A stretch of DNA of 15,876 bases from UMGS1851 sp900555605. GTDB taxonomy: Bacteria; Bacillota; Clostridia; UBA1212; UBA1255. The stretch spans positions 1 to 15,876 of the forward strand of contig CABROF010000059.1 in NCBI GenBank assembly GCA_902472555.1, written 5' to 3'. The position numbers were made by a program, and so were the translations under genes. Shown here piece by piece: positions 7,086-13,139 of the stretch (position 1 is the stretch's first letter; every line of letters begins with the position of its first letter). A model generated the notes under the pieces. The model did not search any database, had not been told where the DNA came from, and saw only the letters and a list, made by a program, of their open reading frames with translations.

Positions 7086-8201
7086 TCACCTGAGCCGCGC
7101 CGCACAGTCCTTCACGATCTGCTGCATTTCACCCAATTTTCCCTCCATATCGGCCACCAGCTTGAACTGCGTCCGCGCCCTGTCTAAATTGTGTCCCGGG
7201 CGGTGGATCTGAAAATAAGTATCCCCGTTCATATGATCCATTAAAAAGCGCATGCCGCACTCATAGGTCAACAGAATCGCGGAAAATGCCAGCTCCTCTA
7301 ATTCTGCTTCCGTCAGGACCCGCGCAACCTGGCTCAAATATCCTTCCGTATAGGTCCGGAATAAGTCAATATCCATGTAAACCTTACGCAGATCCTGTTC
7401 GTCCTCATCCGCGGAGCTGGCGCCGAAGCGGATGCTGTCTCCGAAATCGTACAGCGCAGAGCCCGGCATAACCGTATCTAAATCCACAAAGCACAAAACC
7501 TCATCCGTTTTATCATCCAGCAGAACATTGTTGAGCTTTGTGTCATTATGCGTGACACGCACCGGGATCAGACCTGCCTCCATTTTAGAAAGAATCCTGC
7601 CGCAAATCGCTTCCCTTGACAGGACAAACGCAATCTCCTCCCGTACACTGTCCGCCCGACCTGCCCTGTCTGCTTTCACGGCTTCGGCAAAATCACGGAA
7701 GCGCACCGGCGTATTATGAAAATTCGGAATGGTATCATAAAGCGTCTCCGCCGGATAATCCGATAGATATTTCTGAAACCGGCCCAAAGCAACGCCGGCA
7801 TTGTAGAACAGAATCGGCCGCTCCGCTCTCTGATAGGCGATGCTATTCTCAATATAATCGTATGCGCGCCAGAAACCGCCCTCTTGATCTATATAATATA
7901 ACGCCCCGGCCTTCGTGCCAATCAGCGTCAGCGTTCCGCTTTCAACATTTTTGCAGCCTTCCTGCGTCATGCGCCTCCGGATATGTCTTGTCACGCCGTC
8001 GATATTCTCTATTAATTTTACGGGACTGCGGAAAATATCCGTGTTTACCCGCTGCAGCAGATATCTTCGCTGCCCGCCGCCATCTAATCGATATGTCAGA
8101 ACATACGTTCGATTAATATGTCCGGCCAAAAGGGGTTCTGTCCCAATATGCGTTCCGGAAAAGAGAAATTGTGAAATTACTTGACTGTCTGGTAAATTCA
8201 T
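7086..8201 (-). CDS. NahK-like APH-fold kinase, probable N-acetylhexosamine 1-kinase type
   Basis: The protein has 371 aa. It belongs to the aminoglycoside phosphotransferase/choline kinase fold: GHINRTYVL nucleotide loop (27-35), catalytic loop VTHNDTKLNNVLLD (216-229) with Asp220 and Asn225, and the metal site FVDLDTVMPGSALYDFGD (238-255) with Asp240 and Asp242. HNDTKLNN followed by DLDTVMPG and YDFGDSIRFGA is the pattern of NahK, the kinase that puts phosphate on C1 of GlcNAc/GalNAc in the lacto-N-biose/galacto-N-biose pathway, rather than of antibiotic-resistance kinases. The partners of that pathway (GNB phosphorylase, uridylyltransferase, epimerase) are not in the window, so the sugar is uncertain. 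The ATG at 8201 has GAGG 7 bases upstream. It has its own promoter and lies on the same strand as the glycyl radical operon. Confidence 0.8.
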   Translation of the reverse strand: MNLPDSQVISQFLFSGTHIGTEPLLAGHINRTYVLTYRLDGGGQRRYLLQRVNTDIFRSPVKLIENIDGVTRHIRRRMTQEGCKNVESGTLTLIGTKAGALYYIDQEGGFWRAYDYIENSIAYQRAERPILFYNAGVALGRFQKYLSDYPAETLYDTIPNFHNTPVRFRDFAEAVKADRAGRADSVREEIAFVLSREAICGRILSKMEAGLIPVRVTHNDTKLNNVLLDDKTDEVLCFVDLDTVMPGSALYDFGDSIRFGASSADEDEQDLRKVYMDIDLFRTYTEGYLSQVARVLTEAELEELAFSAILLTYECGMRFLMDHMNGDTYFQIHRPGHNLDRARTQFKLVADMEGKLGEMQQIVKDCAARLR

Positions 8202-8219
8202 ACTGCCGCCTCACTTATA

Positions 8220-8236
8220 TTCAAATTTAACTTGAA
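8220..8236. promoter_or_regulatory. Candidate operator at the kinase transcription start
   Basis: TTCAA and TTGAA flank a 7-base AT-rich centre, 7 bases downstream of the -10. A protein bound here would block the start of transcription. The evidence is position and symmetry only. Confidence 0.3.
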
Positions 8237-8242
8237 GAGTAC

Positions 8243-8271
8243 ATTTTACAAGATCCGGGCGGTAAATTCAA
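8243..8271 (-). promoter_or_regulatory. Promoter of the NahK-like kinase gene
   Basis: On the minus strand: TTGAAT (8266-8271), 17-base spacer, TAAAAT (8243-8248). It lies between the activase stop (8328) and the kinase start, so the kinase need not depend on the glycyl radical operon promoter. Confidence 0.7.
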
Positions 8272-8301
8272 GTGCGGATTTGATATTGACGGCAGGTGTG
8301 C

Positions 8302-8326
8302 GTCTGAAAACACAGACTGCCGGCAG
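8302..8326 (-). terminator. Possible weak terminator or attenuator after the activase gene
   Basis: GTCTG (8302-8306) pairs with CAGAC (8313-8317) over a 6-base loop, next to the perfect palindrome CTGCCGGCAG (8317-8326), immediately after the activase stop. No T-run follows, so read-through into the kinase gene is possible. Confidence 0.25.
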
Positions 8327-8327
8327 G

Positions 8328-9242
8328 TCAGACATGCACAGCCACAGGCACCCCGGCCTGCCGCAGGTATGCCGCCGCCGCGTGCATCTGTTCTTTGGAC
8401 GGAATCCATTCCCGTTTTCCGCTGTCAGCGCGGCCTATCAATACGGATTTTCCTCCGCCGAAGGCATGGTATCCCATCAGTTCCACATACGCGCAGTGCT
8501 TCAAGCATCTGTACATTTCCGATATCTTTTGATAATGGCCGGTCTCGCAGTTAACCTGATTAACCAGGATGCACCGCAGAACGACAGGCACCCGGAGACT
8601 ATCCATTTTCAAAAGGTTCTCCCAGATCGGCTCCGGCGATACGCCGGTATTGTGCAGATGTCTCTCCGGGTCGCTGTCTTTATAATCCCATAAAAGCAGA
8701 TCCGTATATAACGCCAGCTCCTCCGCATAGCTGCCGTCAAAGTATCCGCAGGTATCCACCACGGTGTGCAGTCCCGCTGCCTTAGCCGCTTTCAGAAGTG
8801 CAATGCAGGCTGCAGGGTGAAATAACGGCTCTCCGCCGGAAATCGTGAGTCCGCCCCGCTCCCCGTAAAATGCGCTGTCCTTCAGAATCTCACGGATCAA
8901 TGCATCAACCGTATACGCCTTTGCCGCAGGCCGCAGCGCCTCTGTAACACAGTGCGCGGCGCATAGACCGCAGGCCTGACAGCTTCCGGAATAAAAAAAG
9001 TGACGGTTTCGATCATCAAATACATGCGGCCGCGCCTCTCCTTTCAGCGGGCAGATCTGCTCACACACATGACAGGCAATGCACAGGCTGTCCTGATATA
9101 AAATCTGCTGCTCCGCCGCCTGGGTTTCCGGATTATGACACCACCTGCACCGCAGGGGGCAGCCCTTGAGAAAAACAGTGGTACGGAGACCGGGGCCGTC
9201 TTTTGTCGAGCAGCGCTGGATACTCACCACAGAGAGCTTCAC
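8328..9242 (-). CDS. Glycyl radical enzyme activating enzyme (radical SAM)
   Basis: The protein has 304 aa. It uses S-adenosylmethionine and a [4Fe-4S] cluster to take a hydrogen from the backbone glycine of its partner enzyme. Cys28, Cys32 and Cys35 in GCPLRCRWCHNPE form the radical-SAM CX3CX2C motif. Two further ferredoxin-type cysteine sets follow: Cys54/57/60/64 and Cys88/91/94/98. This insert is typical of activases for dehydratase/decarboxylase-type glycyl radical enzymes and is absent from the short PflA of pyruvate formate-lyase. SGGEP (135-139) is the SAM-binding motif. The start is a GTG at 9242 that overlaps the enzyme's TGA as GTGA; its ribosome binding site is poor, so it is probably translated by coupling with the enzyme. 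Confidence 0.95.
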   Translation of the reverse strand: MKLSVVSIQRCSTKDGPGLRTTVFLKGCPLRCRWCHNPETQAAEQQILYQDSLCIACHVCEQICPLKGEARPHVFDDRNRHFFYSGSCQACGLCAAHCVTEALRPAAKAYTVDALIREILKDSAFYGERGGLTISGGEPLFHPAACIALLKAAKAAGLHTVVDTCGYFDGSYAEELALYTDLLLWDYKDSDPERHLHNTGVSPEPIWENLLKMDSLRVPVVLRCILVNQVNCETGHYQKISEMYRCLKHCAYVELMGYHAFGGGKSVLIGRADSGKREWIPSKEQMHAAAAYLRQAGVPVAVHV

Positions 9243-11365
9243 AGCAGCGCACCGCTTTCATTTTTTTCTATGATCATCTCCTGCCATTCCCGGTCCAGTG
9301 TGATAAAACGCGCGTTCCATCCTGACACACGGACAGACAGCGTCTTATACGCGGCCGGGTCCTCCTGCGCCCTGCGCAGCAAGGCGGGATCCACTGTATC
9401 AGGCTGCAGAAAGAATCCGCCCAAGCGGCAAAAGCCGCGGATCAGGTCGGCAAAAGCCTCTGTTCCGCTTTGCTCTGAAAAGACCGACGGGTGCAGCGCA
9501 AGGTCAAGCGCCGCCCCGCTGGCCATTTTGACAAGCGGTATTTTACAGTAAGATTTAATAATTGATGTGGCGCCGCAAAAATCGGTCATCGGCGTAGGAG
9601 ACGTATTGCCGGATAGAATTTCTCCTTTTTTGGTTCCGAAGGGCGCGGCGCCGCGGGAATGGGCCCAGCCGGCCTGCCGCCCGAAGGTAGAAACGCCGGG
9701 AAAAAAGGAAACAGGACTGGTTTGATTGAACGCAAGCACAATGTCCGCAAAATCCTCTAAAACCCGAACCGTAAAGGAGTCTGCTTCATCATCGTCATTT
9801 CCGTAATAGGTATAATGATTTTTTACATAAAGGCGCAGCTGCTCGCTGCCTTCCCAGTTATTCCGAAGGATCTCCGCCAGCTCCGCAAGAGATACCTTCT
9901 GCTCTTCAAAAACCAGCTTCTGAATCGCATACAGGCTGTTTCCCGTGTCCGGCGCGCCGCCGATATGCGGAGAGGCAATGTGATAGATTGGCCCGCCCTC
10001 CAAATAGGACAGCCCCCTCTCCGCGCATCCCTCCGTAAAAAGAGAAACAACAGAACACGGTGCATTTGCTTTCCATTTCAGTCTTTTCTCCGCCCCGATC
10101 TCGTCAAAAAGCCCTAAGACCTGATTTCGGTAAAGAAGCGCAATCTGATCCTCTAAATTTTTTCTGAAGCATGTATAAAGCTCCTCAAAGCTGCTGAATT
10201 CGGCCGGATGCGCGCTATCCAGACCAAGGGTTTGCTTCAGCAGAATGTTTAGGGCATCGAAGGGCATATAAAAGAAATCTGTTTTTCCAGGAATCTGAAC
10301 CTCCCAGCAGCCGTCGTTGGCAAAATTTCTGGCCTCTTTTTCCGCATACCCCATTGCCGTCAGACTCCGGATAATCAGATCCTCATTGTAAAATGCGATC
10401 ACGCCTCCGCCGAGCCGTACGACCTCCGCTGCCCGGTGCAGCAGCTTTTCCGGGGTCTTTGCATGGACCCGAATGGTCACTGGAAAATCACTGATACCGA
10501 ATTCTTCTATAATATCTAATACTAAATAAGTGACCTCATTCGTAACTTCCTCTCCGGCTCCATTCGTGCCGCCTAAAATCAGATTCTGGTAATGCTGCGC
10601 ATCCCCACTGCCCCGGGGCGTGTCCGAAACAATCCACTCACAGCCTTTTATAAAAAAATGCGCTAAAATTTCACGGGCTTCCTCCAATGTTATTTTCCCC
10701 CCATGCAGATCCTGTTTCAGATAACCGCCGAGCATTTCGTCGATTCTGCCGATTCCCGGCCAATTGCCGCACAGTCTGGTAAATGCGAATAAAAACCATA
10801 AAGCCTGAACCGCCTCGTAAAATCCGGCAGGCGGCAGCAGCGGAACACGCTGCAGATTGGCGCGAATTTCCCCACCGGCTGCCGCAAGATACCGCCCGTG
10901 CCAGATTTTGAAAGAATCAATTGTATTTTTCAGGCTGCGCCGAAGCTCATTTTCTCCGAATTTCCGGATGTAGGTATCGAGCTCTTCTTCCATGCCGAGA
11001 ATTCCGAGACGAAGCGCTTTGCCAAAGCCCAGCGTAACATGGCTGATATGCGGCAGAACTGCATTTTGGCCGCGGAACGCGGGAATTGCCGCGGTAATTG
11101 CTGCGCCGAGGGTTGCCGCGCCGCTGATCCTTTCATGCTCACAGATTCTGACAGGCGCATCTTCGCAGATTTTACGGATTGCCGCATCATACTGTTCCAA
11201 GGGAGACAGATCGTCAAAATCGGCAATTTCGTCAAGTGAGACAAAAGGATGGCGCATGGCATCATCTCCGTATTTTCCGTGCATGGATTCATAAGCAAAC
11301 CTTCTGGTCTCCTCGCATGTCCTCTGCGGCCGGTTTTGTCCGAACTCATATTGTGATGTATGCAT
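9239..11365 (-). CDS. Glycyl radical enzyme of unknown substrate (PFL/dehydratase superfamily)
   Basis: The protein has 708 aa from the ATG at 11365, which has a perfect AGGAGG 9 bases upstream; the longer frame from 11383 begins inside that ribosome binding site. The PFL-like barrel includes HISHVTLGF (106-114), GIGRIDEMLGGY (204-215), HYQNLILGG (258-266) and FYNEDLI (325-331). NDGCWE gives the thiyl residue Cys353 with Glu355 two residues later, the Cys-x-Glu layout of dehydratases and decarboxylases rather than the Cys-Cys of pyruvate formate-lyase. RVSGWNARF carries the radical Gly682, with Trp in place of the usual Tyr/Phe. The chain is shorter than the roughly 760-850 aa of most members, and the loop before the Gly domain reads HSRGAAPFGTKKGEI in place of the usual DGR segment. 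Its activase follows with a 4-base overlap and an AraC regulator is divergent. Strictly anaerobic chemistry; the substrate is unknown. Confidence 0.93.
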   Translation of the reverse strand: MHTSQYEFGQNRPQRTCEETRRFAYESMHGKYGDDAMRHPFVSLDEIADFDDLSPLEQYDAAIRKICEDAPVRICEHERISGAATLGAAITAAIPAFRGQNAVLPHISHVTLGFGKALRLGILGMEEELDTYIRKFGENELRRSLKNTIDSFKIWHGRYLAAAGGEIRANLQRVPLLPPAGFYEAVQALWFLFAFTRLCGNWPGIGRIDEMLGGYLKQDLHGGKITLEEAREILAHFFIKGCEWIVSDTPRGSGDAQHYQNLILGGTNGAGEEVTNEVTYLVLDIIEEFGISDFPVTIRVHAKTPEKLLHRAAEVVRLGGGVIAFYNEDLIIRSLTAMGYAEKEARNFANDGCWEVQIPGKTDFFYMPFDALNILLKQTLGLDSAHPAEFSSFEELYTCFRKNLEDQIALLYRNQVLGLFDEIGAEKRLKWKANAPCSVVSLFTEGCAERGLSYLEGGPIYHIASPHIGGAPDTGNSLYAIQKLVFEEQKVSLAELAEILRNNWEGSEQLRLYVKNHYTYYGNDDDEADSFTVRVLEDFADIVLAFNQTSPVSFFPGVSTFGRQAGWAHSRGAAPFGTKKGEILSGNTSPTPMTDFCGATSIIKSYCKIPLVKMASGAALDLALHPSVFSEQSGTEAFADLIRGFCRLGGFFLQPDTVDPALLRRAQEDPAAYKTLSVRVSGWNARFITLDREWQEMIIEKNESGALL

Positions 11366-11381
11366 AGAATCAGACCTCCTC

Positions 11382-11429
11382 ATAAAATAGGCGCTCCTTC
11401 CAGCGCGTTGCCCCGTGCCTCTATTTTAT
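11382..11429. promoter_or_regulatory. Inverted repeat and leader hairpin at the glycyl radical promoter
   Basis: ATAAAATAG (11382-11390) and CTATTTTAT (11421-11429) are perfect 9-base inverted copies about 39 bases apart centre to centre; the second overlaps the -10 of the enzyme promoter. Between them GCGCT-CCTTCC-AGCGC (11391-11406) can fold as a leader hairpin just upstream of the AGGAGG. A candidate regulator-binding pair; no function has been shown. Confidence 0.35.
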
Positions 11430-11433
11430 ATCA
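11425..11433 (-). promoter_or_regulatory. Extended -10 promoter of the glycyl radical operon
   Basis: On the minus strand TGATATAAA: a TGn extension before TATAAA (11425-11430). No good -35 is found 16-18 bases upstream. An activator-dependent promoter of this kind fits the divergent AraC-type regulator. Confidence 0.55.
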
Positions 11434-11453
11434 CAGCCCGCGATTCTCCGCCA

Positions 11454-11482
11454 TTTACAATCCCATTTTCTTTTTGTATAAT
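11454..11482 (+). promoter_or_regulatory. Promoter of the AraC-family regulator
   Basis: TTTACA (11454-11459), 17-base spacer, perfect TATAAT (11477-11482). It is back to back with the enzyme promoter; the -10 elements are about 50 bases apart. Confidence 0.8.
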
Positions 11483-11484
11483 AC

Positions 11485-11494
11485 TATCATGATA
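11485..11494. promoter_or_regulatory. Candidate autoregulatory site of the regulator gene
   Basis: A perfect 10-base palindrome, TATCATGATA, lies over the expected transcription start of the regulator gene. AT-rich palindromes of this length are not rare, so the call is weak. Confidence 0.3.
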
Positions 11495-11518
11495 TCAAAT
11501 TCTTTTAAGGAGCCGGCC

Positions 11519-12313
11519 ATGAAGATAGAAACCATCTCCGTAAAAATGCTGCGTTATGACGAACTCAGCGGCGCATATGAATCCCTGCGCTGCGAAAAAA
11601 GTCTCCCGATTCTGTCTGTCGTACAACCCTTGGAGGGTTCCTATGAAATCCGCATCGATACGCAGGCGCCGTTCTATACGGTTCCTGCTATGGGGGTATT
11701 TGTGGCGCCGCCTGATAAAATGCAGTATATCATCCATCATAACGATCCCCAGACAAATCGCATGCGGGCGCACTGGTTGTTTTTAGATGTCTGCATCAAT
11801 GATTGCTTCCGGATATCCGACTGTTTTGATTTTCCCACTGTTCTGCCGTCCGTATACGGGCAGCCCGTTTACGAGACGATCCATGCCTGCAGCAGAGAAT
11901 GCACACTCTGCGAGAAGCTTGCGGAGATCTATAAGCTTTTGCATCTTTTAATCAAATCTGCAAGTCCGAAGGAAATCGTCAGCAGCAAAAAGCAAGCCAT
12001 GGAAGAGTATATCAGCAAAAATCTCAGCAGCCGCGAGCTTCTGACGCCGGCTGCCATGGCCGCTGCCTTTGATATCTCGGAGCAGACACTATACAGATAT
12101 TTCCGCTCTTTTTTTGGGCTTTCCTCTTCAAGGCTGATTAAGAAAAAGCGCCTTGAAAGGTCGGCACAGCTTCTTGTGATGTCAGATCTCAAGGTTTCCG
12201 CAATTGCCGATCAGACCGGTTTTTACGATGTCTCTGAACTGTCCCGCTGTTTTAAAGAAAAATACGGTATGGCGCCTCAGCGATACCGGCAGCTCCGCCG
12301 CGCGCTGCCTTAA
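11519..12313 (+). CDS. AraC/XylS-family transcriptional regulator
   Basis: The protein has 264 aa from the ATG at 11519, with AAGGAG 6 bases upstream; the longer frame back to 11360 crosses the promoter and is not the gene. The N-terminal part (about 25-100) has the look of a cupin sensor fold: AMGVFVAPPDKMQYIIHHND, then RAHWLFLDVCIND. The C-terminal part (about 160-258) holds two helix-turn-helix motifs of the AraC family: LLTPAAMAAAFDISEQTLYR (174-193), then KVSAIADQTGFYDVSELSRC (225-244), followed by FKEKYGMAPQRYRQ. It is divergent from the glycyl radical operon, which suggests it senses that pathway's substrate or product and activates the operon. The ligand cannot be inferred. The sensor half is rich in Cys (residues 25, 92, 96, 102, 124, 128, 131), which is worth noting beside an oxygen-sensitive enzyme. 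Confidence 0.92.
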   Translation: MKIETISVKMLRYDELSGAYESLRCEKSLPILSVVQPLEGSYEIRIDTQAPFYTVPAMGVFVAPPDKMQYIIHHNDPQTNRMRAHWLFLDVCINDCFRISDCFDFPTVLPSVYGQPVYETIHACSRECTLCEKLAEIYKLLHLLIKSASPKEIVSSKKQAMEEYISKNLSSRELLTPAAMAAAFDISEQTLYRYFRSFFGLSSSRLIKKKRLERSAQLLVMSDLKVSAIADQTGFYDVSELSRCFKEKYGMAPQRYRQLRRALP

Positions 12314-12365
12314 TCCGAAAATCCCGATTTCCTGCGCAGCCGCTGCTCCCGGCGCCTCTGATTGC

Positions 12366-12378
12366 ATCGCGGCGCGAT
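12366..12378. repeat. Short palindrome
   Basis: ATCGCG-G-CGCGAT, symmetric around one base, in the gene-free stretch after the regulator gene and just before the tandem repeats. No T-run follows. Function unknown. Confidence 0.4.
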
Positions 12379-12384
12379 ACAAAC

Positions 12385-12454
12385 CTACCGGGCAGGGGGC
12401 GCTACCGGGGCAGGCGCTACCGGGGCAGGCGCTACCGGGCAGGTGCCTGCCCGG
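12385..12454. repeat. GC-rich tandem repeat of a 15-bp unit, ending in a palindrome
   Basis: Two exact copies of CTACCGGGGCAGGCG (12402-12416 and 12417-12431) are flanked by diverged copies at 12385-12401 and 12432-12445. The last copy runs into the perfect inverted repeat CCGGGCAGGTGCCTGCCCGG (12435-12454). It lies in the 280-base gene-free stretch between the convergent regulator and yajC genes. Frames through it read as Pro-Gly-rich repeats on either strand but have no start with a ribosome binding site, so I treat it as non-coding. Confidence 0.85.
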
Positions 12455-12520
12455 GGGAAAACGGAAGCAGGAAATCGCGTTCAGGCGGTTATGTGACGCT
12501 GCCGCCGGCCGCACACATGC

Positions 12521-12553
12521 AAAAACCGGGTTCTGAAATTCAGAACCCGGTTT
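12521..12553 (-). terminator. Terminator of the tgt-yajC unit, possibly bidirectional
   Basis: AAACCGGGTTCTGAA (12523-12537) pairs with TTCAGAACCCGGTTT (12539-12553), a perfect long stem. On the minus strand the hairpin ends in TTTTT, on the plus strand in TTTGG. It lies 40 bases past the yajC stop and about 200 bases past the regulator stop, so it can also serve the regulator gene. Confidence 0.9.
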
Positions 12554-12593
12554 GGATCACATTTTCTGCAAATCATAAAACGATATATGAATG

Positions 12594-13139
12594 TTACTGA
12601 TCCTTGCCTGCCTTTTTGTCCTTCTTCTCTGCGTCCTGCTTTTCTTCCTTTGCATCCCCAGACTTTTCTTCGATCTGTTCAACAGTCTTCTCCGCAGACC
12701 GATCATCGTCGGTTTCCAGCTTCTTCACCTCGCGGATCGCCCAGTTTTTAAACTGCATAAGCGTTCTGTCAATCGAAGTCTCAATGGTGATGTCATCATC
12801 CTTAATGTTCACGACACGGCCCACAATTCCGCCGATGGTGACCACCTCATCCCCGAGAATAATGCTGCTCCTCAGTTCCTCTTCCTGCTTCCTGCGCTTT
12901 TTCTGCGGACGGAAAATCAGCAGATATCCCAAGCCGCCGAAAATAACCACATAAAATATCAGGATTACCCACATACTGGGCCCGGAGCCGGTGTTCCCGG
13001 CTGCAGGAGACGCGGAGGAAACCGGGGCGCCGGTTTCTGCGGCAGCGGCAGCGGTTCCTTCAGAGGCAAACACAGTAAGTGTCATGCAAAGCAGAAAGAG
13101 CACCACAAGGACAGGCAACAGCTTTTTCACAAATTTCAT
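12594..13139 (-). CDS. yajC: YajC, Sec translocon accessory subunit, with N-terminal extension
   Basis: The protein has 181 aa, against about 85-120 for usual YajC. It associates with SecDF at the cytoplasmic membrane. Residues 1-25 look like a cleavable signal peptide (Lys5, Lys6, hydrophobic core, Val-Phe-Ala then Ser26). Residues 26-55 are an Ala/Ser/Gly-rich stretch that would lie outside. The membrane span (about 56-76) leads into FRPQKKRRKQEEEL (76-89), then LGDEVVTIGGIVGRVVNI (95-112), the YajC hallmark. The tail 140-181 is made almost wholly of Lys, Glu, Asp and Ala. With the usual single span the N-terminus faces outward, so the extra segment could either be cut off or act as a second anchor. 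ATG at 13139 has GGAGG 6 bases upstream and overlaps the tgt stop as ATGA. Confidence 0.93.
   Translation of the reverse strand: MKFVKKLLPVLVVLFLLCMTLTVFASEGTAAAAAETGAPVSSASPAAGNTGSGPSMWVILIFYVVIFGGLGYLLIFRPQKKRRKQEEELRSSIILGDEVVTIGGIVGRVVNIKDDDITIETSIDRTLMQFKNWAIREVKKLETDDDRSAEKTVEQIEEKSGDAKEEKQDAEKKDKKAGKDQ

Noticed and set aside
7086..8201. Aminoglycoside resistance gene
   Set aside because: The APH fold is present, but the HNDTKLNN and DLDTVMPG motifs are those of NahK-type sugar kinases, and the setting is metabolic.
11360..11518. N-terminal extension of the AraC regulator back to 11360
   Set aside because: The region holds both divergent promoters and the enzyme's ribosome binding site; the ATG at 11519 has AAGGAG at the right distance.
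12385..12454. CRISPR-like array
   Set aside because: The units are directly adjacent with no spacers, are only 15 bp long, and no cas genes are present.
12182..12536. Open frames on both strands with a Pro-Gly-Gln-Ala-Leu or Pro-Gly-Ser-Ala-Cys peptide repeat
   Set aside because: The peptide repeat follows from the 15-bp DNA repeat being a multiple of 3. Neither frame has a start with a ribosome binding site, and both overlap the end of the AraC gene.
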